64,000 nt of DNA from Notospermus geniculatus. Lineage: Eukaryota > Nemertea > Pilidiophora > Heteronemertea > Lineidae. Of this stretch, positions 1-11,459 are shown piece by piece. The DNA lies in assembly GCA_002633025.1 (NCBI GenBank), contig NMRB01000020.1:150861-214860 (forward strand), given 5' to 3'. A program made the position numbers and the translations under genes. The notes under the pieces are model-generated. The model was not told the origin of the DNA. It did no database searches and saw only the letters and a program-made list of their open reading frames with translations. The stretch's first letter is position 1; each line of letters begins with the position of its first letter.

Positions 1-559
1 TTCTCGCTGAGCTGCTCCAGTAGACCATTAAAGATTTGCCTCAATTTAATTCCATTCATCCAACAAGTCTAGAAAAACCCATAAGATCCACTTAAAGGTG
101 TCTATTATACAGATAAGAAAGTGGGGCTTGTTTTCACTCCAGTAAATGTAGATCTGAATAAAAAAACAGACATCACCTCAACCATTTTGACTACTAGCAA
201 CTCACTGAACAGGTGGCATTTTCCTGGGAATATCTGCTACCAAGCATTAATAAAACACCCATTCCTAATTCAAACAAGATAAGGCAGGTGTGGATTTTGC
301 CATTTTTATGGCCCAGTTGGTCAGGCTAAAGCTCTAGACAGAAAATTTCTCGTTGGTAGGAAATGATGTTGCAGGCAATCAAACTATATAGATTTGGAAT
401 AGTGGTCTGCAACCTGTTTCACAAGCAGCAATAACCACTTCCTCATATACAGTCTGATAAGGGACTTGCTCCTCCCAAAATTTTCATATGAATGAATTCA
501 TTCAGTAATCACTGAGAGAACATGGGTAGTTGCTAGGGTGACCTTCCTAGACGATTCTC
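1..559. other. No gene seen
   Basis: No open frame with protein-like composition, RNA gene or inverted-repeat element was found in this AT-rich stretch. Confidence 0.5.
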
Positions 560-745
560 GAATTAGCAGATCTGCGCCGAAATCTCAACCAGAACCTCAA
601 TCTGAAACCGGCTGACGTGATGCCATCCATGATTCAGCAGTGGTCGACTCAGATGCAATGTGTCGTGGGGTTGTCTGCGTCTCGTCATTCAGTTTCAGAC
701 CAAGGTTATGGTTGAGATTTCGGCAGAAGTGAGCAGATCTTTGTC
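560..745. mobile_element. MITE-like inverted-repeat element
   Basis: GCCGAAATCTCAACC (576-590) pairs with GGTTGAGATTTCGGC (710-724), and AGCAGATCT flanks both arms. No clear target duplication seen. Non-coding. Confidence 0.6.
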
Positions 746-1415
746 GTTTACGTCAATTTGAGAACGGTCTATACACGCTGTACCAACGTCATCATGGCCG
801 AAACAGATACTGCTTCAGGAATATAATGGAGGAAAACATTATTGACACTAAAGAAACTGACGAGAGATATTTTGCCCTTGACCTTGCCAAAGGTCCTAAA
901 CAAATATTATCAATTTTTTTCCATTGATTCACTATGAGATAAGAGCAGCTCATGTACTCATGCGAGTAAGGTAGACATCCACTTGATATGCACAAGGGGC
1001 ACCTTTCTCTTATGATGCGATCAAGAGTATCCATTCCCAGGCAGCAGACAAGATCAGTCACCCATTCACAGAGGCAAGGATCACCTAGATTCAATAATCA
1101 ATGCAACCGAATGCCCTGATGTTACCGTATTCAAATTTAACTCGATGAATGCCAATCTGAAGGAGGAAATGGTCCATTCTCAGAATACCAGCACTGATAT
1201 GGTGTAATGTACAGGGATTTGTAATTCACCTTCTGCAAATGCCAAGATGTTTGGCCTGTTGGAGCATCTTATTTTGATTTTTGAACACGAGGATCAGATA
1301 GCCTTCATGGTTTTAAGATGCAAAGAGTTTCCGTCAAGAATTTTCAACATCAACAACACCAATCTAGAGCAATGCTTCCATTACAGAAAAAGGCGGTATT
1401 TTGTCCGGGCTTATT

Positions 1416-1809
1416 CTGCTTCCATTACAGGATGTCCGTGTTTAATTAGTCCGGTTCTCAATAAGACCGGATCTATTTAGCTCAGATAGCATAGCTGAGT
1501 ATACTCTGAATCTAAATTACAACCGGATCAACATCGGTGTTTTCTCTAGTGGAATGCCAATAAGTCCGCGGTTCTATTTGTAGTGTTATGATCGGCAACA
1601 GGTGGCTTAAGATCGCTTGCGACATTACGCATGCTCAAAAGTACCAGAACAACACACAGTTCACTTCACGTATCGCCATCTGTAGCCGAACCTATCAACC
1701 TGAAACCCTGTAGTGGTGAGCACAAGCCGTGAAATATCCGGTCTTATTTACACACGGATAGACACCGGTACTAATAAGACCGGGTACAAAAGTTGTAATG
1801 GAAGCGCAG
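1416..1809. mobile_element. MITE-like element with CTGC..TTCCATTACA termini
   Basis: CTGCTTCCATTACA at the left and the complement of CTGCGCTTCCATTACA at the right. Both ends are followed inward by a TCCGG/CCGGA-type motif near AATAAGACCGG. Superfamily not assigned. Confidence 0.65.
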
Positions 1810-2277
1810 CTTAGAACAGGCTTTTGCTTTATTATATAACACTCCTCACACATGAAAATGACTTTTCTTTGTTCATGCTACAAATGTTGACATTTCACTT
1901 GGCGTCGTAAATGCATTTCATGCCATGGCAAACACAGCAAGCAATAAAGGGAAGCAACGAAAGGGGGAAAGCAACAGATCGATTTTATGATGGTGGGGGT
2001 GTGGAAATATGTGTGGGAGGACGAATACAATGACATTTTATCATGTTACCACGAATGTAAACGTTGCCATGGCATTTCTGAGACAGAACTTGGAAGACAA
2101 GAATAACGCAGATTTGATACCAGAGGAATCTTTCCCTGATCGTTTGATGAAAGGGTCACTTTAAATCAAGCATTTGCAATCTTTATAACTCAGCCACTGG
2201 AATTGCACCATCCTTTATTTGACTTCACCAAGATTATGTAATCCAAAGACAGAGCACAAAAGGCGACACACAAAATG

Positions 2278-2446
2278 ATATAACAACCGAAGTTGTCCTC
2301 CAGAAATTTTGCAAATTTTCGACCCCAATTGGGGTCTTCTTCAGGCTGGCACTTTGGTAGCTCGACTTGAAAGTGTCAGCCTGAAGAAGACCCTGGTTGG
2401 GGTTGAAAATTTGCAAAATTTCTGGAGGACGACTTCGGTTATTATA
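2278..2446. mobile_element. Foldback element, nearly fully palindromic
   Basis: AACCGAAGTTGTCCTCCAGA on the left is mirrored by the complement on the right, and the stem continues through the GACCCCAATTGGGGTC-type core to a short loop at about 2350-2375. Half of a related element occurs at about 22616-22660. Open frames on both strands here are stem artefacts. Confidence 0.85.
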
Positions 2447-3689
2447 CCAAGATTATGTAATGTAATCATTGCTATTCTGATAAGATACTGGCATCACATC
2501 AAGTACCTATCCAATACCATCCCCCCATATACCTTACCAATTAGTCAAGTCAAAGCCAGACAAGTGGTAATATAAAGCTAGAAGTTCCTTCATCAGAAGG
2601 ACCCCTCTTGGAGAGCAATCTCAGTCATCATTCTCGGAACACTACTTCTCATTCTGTAGTAATACAGCCTGCACCATTGATCGAGATTGAGATACCCAGG
2701 ACCCAAGAACCATTCCCTAGAAGTCGCCAAAACACCAATAGCCGTCAAGAAGATGAAACCAGCCGGCCCTGGACAAATGCCAGGCTGCTTTCAGTGACAG
2801 GACTGGGTTCTTCATTCTCAGCACTCAATACTCTCATTACAGCAGATGATCAGATCGTCTGATGCCTTAATGGTAATAGGAGCCTTAACTGTATTAGAAT
2901 GATCAAGTTGGCAGCCTTGATTGCCATGGCGTCAAACCCAGACGTACTTGCAAGAATCTCAGCCATCTTGATTCACAAACCGAGAATTTACTTCGAGTGA
3001 GGAAAGTTTGATGATTCTTCCAAATAATTCTGCATCGTTCAAAGATGAACTGCATCACTGCTGGTCCAAGAATCTTTCATGCAAATCTTTGCCTTGATTG
3101 TCTTGCTTTGCAATAAGGCAGTGCTGTCATACTCAGCCTGATGCAGTAAAGATTGCAAAGCAAAGGGGATCATCATTACCATTCCCAGTACTGTCTCTTC
3201 TGCAGTGGAAAGGATTCCCAATGCCGTTCCAGCAGGGCTCAAAACATCACTTCCTTTGTAAGGACTCTTGTCTTGCCAGCATCCCATTGAGTATAATTTG
3301 TCATCTACAGAACATTAGCTTTCTTTCCCATCCAAAGATCTCCAAGGGCATTTACATATCAGTGCACAGACATCAATTTAACCATCATTTTATAATGTGA
3401 TCCGTGTGTGCATGGGAACAGGGAGATGAGAAGTTGTATTGATCCCAGGAGGGACATCTTGTCCAGCAGATCAATCACCTATTCATGAGGTAAACTAGCA
3501 TGTCCCGAAGCCAATAACACAAGACATTACAGGAATTGTTGTAACTTTGTGTCAGCTTTCTTACAGAAGTATGACAGGCATCTTATCAATAAGAGATGCG
3601 TGTGATACCATCCTAAGCTCAAGAATGATAAACAGTCAGGTGATGAAAGTGCAGGCTACACTCTACAAGAGGAGACTAAGGTGAAGATG
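2447..3689. other. No recognisable gene
   Basis: Several open frames of 80-100 codons occur but none has splice context, similarity or a duplicate to compare. Treated as non-coding. Confidence 0.5.
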
Positions 3690-3954
3690 GTACAAGTGCA
3701 TTCAAGAAGTAGCAGAAACCAGTTTTCACAGTGGTACAAGTGCATTCAAGAAGTAGCAGAACCCAGTTCTCACAGTGGTACAAGTGCATTCAAGAAGTGG
3801 CAGAAGCCAGTTCTCACAGTGGTACAAGTGCATTCAAGAAGTGGCAGAAACCAGTTCTCACAGTGGTACAAGTGCATTCAAGAAGTGGTAGAAGCCAGTT
3901 CTCACAGTGATACAAGTGCATTCAAGAAGTGGTAGAAGCCAGTTCTCACAGCAA
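3690..3954. repeat. 44-bp minisatellite, about six units
   Basis: GTACAAGTGCATTCAAGAAG recurs at 44-bp spacing (3690, 3734, 3778, 3822, 3866, 3910). Because 44 is not a multiple of three, the frame changes every unit, so the long open frames here are repeat artefacts rather than genes. Confidence 0.95.
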
Positions 3955-4356
3955 TGCAGTTTCATGCCTTTTTTCATATCTTTCATATCTTTTCACATCA
4001 TATCTTTGTTGCTTTCGTGGCACAAAAAAATCTTATAATGTAGAATCACTGTAAGAAAAGGTGACACCAGTTCATTCCTGCTTTTTAAGTTATCATTTAA
4101 ATCATGCATTGAAAGTATAATCTTTCCTTTCCAACAGCTTTTGCTCTGTTATTGCAGACAGATCCTCACTACTGCTGTTAAGAAACCAGCAGGAAAGGCC
4201 CTAGAAATGTTGACGGCATTACAAAGGTAGAATCACAAGTGGCTTACTGGAATACGGCCAAACCGTTGGCACCTCTAACCAGCAATATGATTCAGATTTT
4301 CCACAAAATGTAAGCAGTTTCCCCAAACACTGAGTGCAGTATTTACTCTTACTCAC

Positions 4357-4450
4357 AATCCCATTCCTCAGCCATTTCATCCAAGATATTGCCTCTTAAA
4401 AGCTTACTGCGGGAGATGATGGCCTTGTCAGCAGCTTTCCAAGTGCTGCA
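4357..4450 (-). CDS. Unidentified candidate exon (31 codons), first copy
   Basis: 94 bp between a CTGCAG acceptor and a consensus GTGAGT donor; only one frame is open, reading CSTWKAADKAII followed by a basic stretch and ILDEMAEEWD. Likely helical and charged; family unknown. Unchanged in the second copy (13914-14007). May belong to the same transcript as 6575-6661. Confidence 0.35.
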
Positions 4451-5049
4451 CTGCAGTAACTGCTGGTTGGTTATGAAGACTATGATTTGCTCTTGCCAGA
4501 CTGCTTTTGTAGTTGGTCAACCTAAATATTTCATTTTTCATATTTGCACCACTTATTGCGAACACCATGGTGTTGCAAAGATGGATTCTTCTAACACTCT
4601 ATCTTCCGCAGTGCTGACGATGATTTCTTTGGATGTTTAGTCTTCATCTTCACCATTAGCATTTAACATATAAGGAGGAACTAAAATGAGAAGCTCATCC
4701 CTTTAGTTCGTGAGGAAATAGCATTCATATACCACGCTCTGCTGTGGTAACTAGAACTATTTCACCAACGATATTGCTGAAGTGCCCTGATGATTCTTCA
4801 GATTATCACAAACGTGTGAGTATTAGCCCCAAATGAACTTAAGATGTACCTGTTGGCCAGCCTATACTTTGTTCAGTAGCAAATAATTAACTGACCAATC
4901 GGTAATAGACAGATCAAAGGAAAGAAGCTGGAGTCTGCCCACAAGATATTTCAGTACAGAAGGTAAGGTATGATTGAGTAGCCGCTAGAGTACATGGGAG
5001 GTCTGTGACCTTATGCCCGTTCATGGATCATTACTGAAGTGAAACTATA

Positions 5050-5241
5050 GAGGCCTTGCAAATGACGTCACAAGCCGCCATGCTGGGGGGCACATACTGC
5101 AGAGGCGCAGCAAAATGTCCCAATGACGTTACGCCAAACACTGACGTCGCGCATTTCACGCAGGCCACGTCACGGTCAGTTCACACCTCTGCCCACTTGC
5201 CCCTCAGCATGGCCGCCAGGATGACGTCATTGCAAGGCCTC
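5050..5241. mobile_element. MITE (192 bp), TIR GAGGCCTTGCAA, TATA target
   Basis: Termini GAGGCCTTGCAAATGACGTC and the complement of GAGGCCTTGCAATGACGTCA. TATA flanks both ends, and the second segment 1 copy shows the empty site AACTATACTG at about 14602. The TIRs carry CRE motifs (TGACGTCA). Superfamily uncertain because the duplication could be read as TA or TATA. Confidence 0.85.
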
Positions 5242-5422
5242 TATACTGTCCAAGGATCATGCAAAGATTTGGAGGGTGCGAGGTGTCGTTTCCCTTGTTG
5301 CTGATTTGTGGCAGTTATCTAGCAGCCATGCAACAGTAGACTTGCAGCAGCTTCTGAAAGTTTGTCAAGTGTTCAGGAACTGTACTGGTAACGTCAGCCT
5401 CAATACTTGGCCTAGTGATTAA

Positions 5423-5637
5423 CTCTTTCAGCCCTACGGACGGATATATCCGTTCGCCAAAATCATTCTCAAATCCTATGAACGAGTATATCCGTCCACC
5501 CCTAAACCCTATTTTCTACAAGATAGGATTGGGTAAGTACATGTAGTTTTTTTTTAAATCCTGAATTATTGCTTTTTTTCAGAAAATCGCCTAGGATCTG
5601 GGAGTCGCGGCGAAAAAATTGCCTAGGGCTGAAAGAG
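5423..5637. mobile_element. piggyBac-like MITE (TTAA-flanked)
   Basis: Termini CTCTTTCAGCCCTA and TAGGGCTGAAAGAG, immediately flanked by TTAA at 5419-5422 and 5638-5641, the piggyBac target. It also sits at 14789-14995, so it predates the split of the two copies. No coding capacity. Confidence 0.8.
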
Positions 5638-5641
5638 TTAA

Positions 5642-5715
5642 GGTGTGCTGCCCCTTAGTGCTGGTGATTGATGCCTAATGCGAGGGCCCGTGGGTTCGAA
5701 TCAGGTAGGAAGCTA
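5642..5715 (+). repeat. Possible tRNA-derived SINE head
   Basis: CTTAGTGCTGGTGATTGATG resembles an A-box region and GTGGGTTCGAATC a B-box, at tRNA-like spacing. No folded acceptor stem was found. It also occurs at about 15000-15073 in the second copy. Confidence 0.3.
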
Positions 5716-6574
5716 TGTCTTTCATCTTAGAAACCCGTTTCTATTTCAGTCTCAATACTGAGAGAGCCAATACATGATCAATGCAATTCAGGGAATAAGA
5801 AAATCCCAAACCATCTTGAAATCAGATGTGTTGAAAACCAGTGACACTTTTCACTTTCTCATAGCTCCCCTCCACAAATGGTGAAATCTTGTTAACCTCC
5901 CAAACGAAGGCTGCTAAATCAAATCATCAGATGAGTAAATGAACGCCACTTCATCCCGCAATCTGTATGTGTGGTGATTACTCTAGTTGTGTTCCATTGG
6001 GTGGAAACTGTTTGACACCAACTCAATAAGGCAAGTTGCATTACCGTGCAATGAATCTATGACCCTGTTAGACCACGCATTGATCATGACATGGCTGAAT
6101 AAAGCAATCCATTGGAGATTTATCCGTCCATGTCTTTGAAGCATTTAGGATGATCTGGATGTTTTGACTATATTTCATTTGCTGTCAATGTGCTGTGACT
6201 TCACTGATCAGAAAATCAACAGAACAGCTATGTATATTGATCTTGGCTTTGGAACAGATAAAGATGTAACTGTAAATATTTGCTGGAACTTTGTAGAGGA
6301 AGTATCAAGAATAGAGTTTTGATCGCTTCATTGTATAAGTCTGCTAAATACAACCACTTGCTGCAGTCCAATAACGATAAAATAAAGAAGATCCATCCAT
6401 CATTTTCAATGATATCGAAGAGCCAGAGAAAGAATTTATCTGAAAAGGCAAATTCAAATCACTATTTAAATCTGGTGTTAGAGGTGTTCATGATCAAGCG
6501 GCCAAGACAAGGTTGAGGAAGTAAACACAGAGAACATCACTGCTTCTTTTTCTCTTCAATACGTTTTCCATTAC

Positions 6575-6661
6575 TTCCTCATCCTTGCGTTTGCCTTGAA
6601 CGTTCTCTTCAAGTTCCCTCCAGAGGTTTGTTGGCAGGTATAAATACCTCAATGGCAGACA
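6575..6661 (-). CDS. Unidentified candidate exon (29 codons), first copy
   Basis: A pyrimidine-rich acceptor (CTTTCTTCTGTTTCAG) precedes 87 bp with one open frame, starting CLPLRYLYLPTNLWRELEEN and ending in a charged KRKDEE stretch, then GTAATG as donor. The same 87 bp recur unchanged at 15936-16022, while small indels start soon after the donor, which favours this exon end. I do not recognise the protein. It is phase-compatible (0 to 0) with the next candidate exon downstream at 4357-4450. Neither exon-like pattern proves transcription. Confidence 0.35.
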
Positions 6662-7441
6662 CTGAAACAGAAGAAAGCAAAAAAGTGCAAAACAGCCACC
6701 TGAAACTGTTGCCAGTTTTAGAAAGAGTTTCTGGGATAATTGTTAAAGTTTACTGGATGTGATACTGTATGTTATTTTAGCAATTTAGGAAGAAAGCTAT
6801 TCGTTGGCTAGACTTGGCTATAGATGAATGGTAAGTGCGTGAGCACTCAGCAGCGAGGAGTAGGCCTATCCAGTTTCTCTCAATGAGGGTTTCTGCATAC
6901 AGCTGCAATGTAATAGAACTCCAGGTATTTGGTATCTGCGGATTTGAAAGATTCCAATGATCCCATTATCGAGACTCAAGAGGCTGTTCATTTATGTACC
7001 GTATTGCTTTTCCTTCTCACCTCCCACATGTCTGTTTGTCGGGACAAAGCCAGCTAGTAGGCCTACCACGCTCCACCTGCAGTCTAGACTGACTTTCAGC
7101 AATTCTTCATATAAGCTGTGCATGTGCAGAAGCAATGTTCTTTTTCTGGCGATATGAACAGCAATTTGAGGATGAGTTTATTTTCTTCTTCAGCACTTGA
7201 TACCATGAAATCGATTGCTGAGATCAAGCATTATTTTTATAAATTCTGAAATTTAGCTTGCAACTGATAAAGAGTAGGATGTTGCTTAGCCCGTATTAGT
7301 CTGAGGAAACCTTGCAAAAAAATGTTATGGCACATGACTACGGATATATTTCGTAATGACTTCTGGGGCCCAACTAGCTCATCACTGAAGCCGAAAATAT
7401 AAAGCACGGAATTAGACGCCAGAAGGTCAATTCACTTGTTA

Positions 7442-8099
7442 GGCCACAATTATTTTATTTGTTGTTTTACGGATTTTTTCCCTGGAAACCCCTGACAGGA
7501 GGGAGGAAAATAAAAATAAAAATAACTTTTTCATTTGGTTTTCGCGGAAACCTTGACAGGAGGGTGGAAAGTAAATATAAAAATAATTGTAATTATTTGA
7601 TTATTTTTATTATATTTGTCAAAGCATGTAACAGGCGGCTATGAAAAAAATAACTAGAGGCATCGGAGATGCCGTAGGCTTGCCTGTTTGTTGTGCTTTG
7701 TTGATGCTTGGGTTTACTTGAAGAGGGGAAATGGGTTNAACCACCTGTGGACGAGTGCGTCACTCTCCCGTTTTCCCCCAAGTGATCACAATAGGCTTGC
7801 TGCGCATGCGCAGGCAAGCCTAAAAATGTACAAAAATATAATAAAATTCACTCAATGAATGGGACCGAGAATGATTGTTACAACCGCTGTGAATTATTTT
7901 CGTCAGACAAGGTTCGTCCAGCATGTCGGCGGTAGAAAAATAAAACGTTTTTACCATTATTTTTATTTTTATTGATCGGATAATCAGTTTGTGGGCGGCG
8001 GCAAAAAAATAATGCCATTTTTTCAATTATTTTTATTTTCCAAAATCGGAAAAACAAGTGCGGCGGATCCGTAAAACAAGAAATAAAATAAGTGTCGCC
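7442..8099. mobile_element. Harbinger-like non-autonomous element (658 bp), TTA target
   Basis: Long imperfect TIRs beginning GGCCACAATTATTTTATTTG and, on the other strand, GGCGACACTTATTTTATTTC, both running into TTTTACGGAT. TTA flanks both ends. The matching site in the second copy (about 16792-16794) is empty. A three-base TTA duplication suits the PIF/Harbinger superfamily. It contains a nested inverted repeat at 7675-7822 and one N (7738). Confidence 0.82.
7675..7822. mobile_element. Nested inverted-repeat element
   Basis: TAGGCTTGCCTG at the left end and CAGGCAAGCCTA at the right end, lying wholly inside the larger element at 7442-8099. No target duplication identified. Confidence 0.5.
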
Positions 8100-10146
8100 T
8101 TAATGTGTCTTTTATATCTTTATAAGTTTTCTATGTTCTTCAAACCCACAGGAGCATTTTCACAGAATTGCATTGAATACTTTTGTACACGTGATGTCAT
8201 TAGAACACCCCATGAGAACCAGTGGTAAAACTATAGAAACCTAGAGCAGCTAATTGCTGCCTTTTATTAAAATGAGTCCCTTAGGGACCAATTTTGACCA
8301 TCAAATTGAGCATAAGGAATGTGGCCCTGTTTAGTTCCAGTGAACAAGCATAGCACACTTTCATGTAAATAACCGTCTCCTTCATAGAAGCGAGGCAAGT
8401 TGGACATCAAAAGTAAATGTGAGGAAAAAGAAGCTGACATGTCTCAGATGACGTGGAGTGGCCATCGCACTGGTCTTTGACGTTCCAAACTATCAGTTTT
8501 CAAGAAATCTATTTTTAGTTCGTCTGCCCTGAAATTCCACTAAATCACACCCCATGCATTTGATAGTCCCATGGGAGGCAAATTTCAAAAGAATACCCCC
8601 TCAAGACACCTGCGCAGTTGCATAAAACTGCATTCTCTGTTGATTGGTTCAGAAATTAAAATAAATCATATATATCACCAGTTCTTAAAGAAATTAATAT
8701 ATGTGCTGAATCAAGACTATGGCGAAAACATGCTTTCCATGCAAAATTTGGGGTACAATTGGTAAAATAATGTCTTTTACTCCCCTCCCCCCCCCCACCC
8801 CACCCAAGAGGTGACTGCCCCCTGGAGGCCAAAAGCAAGGTATCTTGCCCTCTGTAGAATTTGATAGAAGTTACATTTACGATATCATACTGATAGATTA
8901 CAGGGATTTGTCAAGATTAAACAAACAGGATTTAAATACTTTACAGTATGATTATAATCCTTTGCAATCTCAGTTTAGTTCATACCTTCAATTAACCAAT
9001 CATCACACAGTGCAAGATTAACTTAGAAAAAGTTTAAATTCAGTTTAGATTGTAAAGTGAATGACTGTCTGCCCCCACACAGGAAAATCTATGCCATGAG
9101 TTTCATTGATGACCATCAATGAAGCACACTCATACTTCAGATTTCAGAATCTTCAAAAGTACAAAACATGTAGCAACCTATTATCAGAACGACAGGAAAA
9201 CATAGTTGCCATCAAAATAATTATCATGACTAGATGGAGAAACCCATAGATGGTTAATATTGACAGGAGTCTTGGCTCTAATGACCCTAAAGTCTGTAGT
9301 AAAAGCAACCCAATGCAGTCAATACAATGAAAACAGCAACCGCTACCTCTGCTCCATATCAACCTATCAGGACCCTAATTAGCATCTATTCAGCTGAATT
9401 CGTTCTATCCCTGATTAGCGGGTGTCGGTTAGATGCATGGCAACGTATTGGCATGATAGAGTATCCCGGAGAAGAAAGCATGGATCATCCAACACCGCAG
9501 CCATTTTCCACACATAATCACTCTTCATTAATCCATACATGTTTATTTGTTGATTGGCTGATGTTTGTCATAATTTCTTGATTTAATTAGGAATCCATGA
9601 AGCACGTTTACGGCATCATTTTCAGATTCATTATTTGATGACAATCATGTAAATTTCATTAGAGTTCATTGAGTTATTTTCAGGAATCATCACATTCCCC
9701 CTTTGTTCTTGGCCGAGACTGCACACTGTCATCACTATTTTAGATTTCATCACCAACATCATCATACTGCCCAAATGCCCCTGGGAACAATATCCATGGT
9801 CAAATAGAAGAAAGAATAGGTTAAAGATCTAAAGGTGGATTAAAAAGTCACATGTTTGCATAAAGCCTACAGGAAAGCATACTTCCACTCTTTCGACACT
9901 TTTGCCCTGAGCTAAAGGTCACACATACTTCCTGATTAACAGATTTTAATTTACCTGATAATAAACTGCTCTAATCCAAAATTGTCACTTTGATGTCTGA
10001 ATTGAAAAGGTGTTAAACTAATACAATGCACCTGTGTTTTGAAATTTGGCCCCTAAGGATTTGATAAAGTCATTGGTGCAGTTTTACGTGCCTATGAGAA
10101 ATTTAGAAGCATGTAGGCCTAACACTTAGGAACATAATGCTTCTAA
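8100..10146. other. No recognisable gene, first copy of segment 1
   Basis: Open frames (for example 9327-9581) are nearly identical in both copies, but so is the non-coding DNA around them, so conservation is uninformative here. Confidence 0.45.
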
Positions 10147-10392
10147 AGGGCTCCGCAGACTGGCGATTTTTCGAGCGATTTTCTAGGCGACCGCCCTTGC
10201 GACCACAGAGGCGACTGAACATATTTTTAGTTTTTTTAGTTTTTGTTGACTCGTTTGCGACAAATGCTTATTTGGAAGATCAGTGATGTCGTGGATAACA
10301 TCACTGATCGACCTCAAAGGTAATTATTGCAGGCGACGTAGTGAGTCGCATCGGTAGTCGCCCCTATTTTAGTCGCCAGTATGCGGAGCCCT
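10147..10392. mobile_element. MITE (246 bp), TIR AGGGCTCCGCA, TAA target
   Basis: Termini AGGGCTCCGCAGACTGGCGA and the complement of AGGGCTCCGCATACTGGCGA, flanked by TAA. The second copy has CCAAGGG at the empty site, one substitution from the expected TAAGGG. A three-base TWA target fits PIF/Harbinger. The interior is rich in GCGAC and GTCGC. Confidence 0.82.
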
Positions 10393-11045
10393 TAAGGGAA
10401 AATTTAGCTTTGATAAATACAAAATAAACTGAGCAGGTTCTTTTTTAGGAATATTTTACCCCCTTTTACCATCTGCAGAGAAATAGGTCAGTAGCTGCTG
10501 GCTGGCTAATAAAGCATCGGGCTAGCATCATATTCTGTGGAAGCAATGAAAATCTATAGCCAACTAGCCATTACACACGCGCCATACTCTCATAAACACC
10601 AATGACAGTGAGGGCATGAACTCTTTCGAGAGGCAATCTTGCTATGGACCTAAACACACGGGCTATCCATTACACAAGCTATCTGAGCATCATCATTGTC
10701 ATCATCATGGCCAATGCTCAATAAAACAATGCGGAGATAATCCCTCGGGATGGTGGCTATGTAGCTGTATCCAGGCTATAAACAATTTCATTGACAGAAA
10801 TGTGACACTGCGCCTTGTAATAACATTCTCAACACTTGCAGATGAAATCTATGGCTTTAGTCTTGCAGACAGTTTGCCGTCTTCAACTGTAGTACATCAC
10901 AAAGGAATTGCTTGAAGGCAGTCAAAAATGTGGCGGAGCCAAGACTCAGCAATGACAAAAGCAATTGACTTCTGGCTAAGATTTCTGATGGTTTGGCTAG
11001 GAGGATTAGCACTACAAGTCTATAGCAGTTGGGGTAGGCCAAAAA

Positions 11046-11194
11046 NNNNNNNNNNNNNNNNNNNNNNNNNNNNNNNNNNNNNNNNNNNNNNNNNNNNNNN
11101 NNNNNNNNNNNNNNNNNNNNNNNNNNNNNNNNNNNNNNNNNNNNNNNNNNNNNNNNNNNNNNNNNNNNNNNNNNNNNNNNNNNNNNNNNNNNNN
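11046..11194. other. Assembly gap (149 N)
   Basis: A run of 149 N in the first copy of segment 1. The second copy has 289 bp at the same place (19520-19808), so the gap size is underestimated by about 140 bp. Confidence 0.95.
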
Positions 11195-11459
11195 CTGATG
11201 GACTAATATACCACAGGACTAGCGTTATTGATTCTGAACCATTTATGGCAGCAGTAAATAATTGCAATTAATACAAAAGTACTGACAATCAATGCAATAA
11301 GTATAAAATTATTATGACAGAGACCCATGATTATTCAATTCACAAATGGTATTATCAACTTATATTCCATGTGAACCATGCACAATGTCTGATGAAGCAG
11401 ACCGCATAAACTTGTCACCCACCACAAGTCAATCCATCCCCAGAGCATCAATACTAGCA

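Noticed and set aside
2234-2575. Opposite-strand frames sharing GVENLQNFWRTTSV
   Set aside because: The shared peptide is produced by the two arms of a foldback element.
3681-3935. Open frame of 84 codons with repeated VQVHSRS/KCIQEV/TSAFKKW
   Set aside because: It is a 44-bp minisatellite read through three frames in turn; the same happens at 13.2-13.6 kb.
10616-10915. 99-codon frame kept in both segment 1 copies
   Set aside because: Surrounding non-coding DNA is equally conserved and one silent difference is not evidence; no motif.
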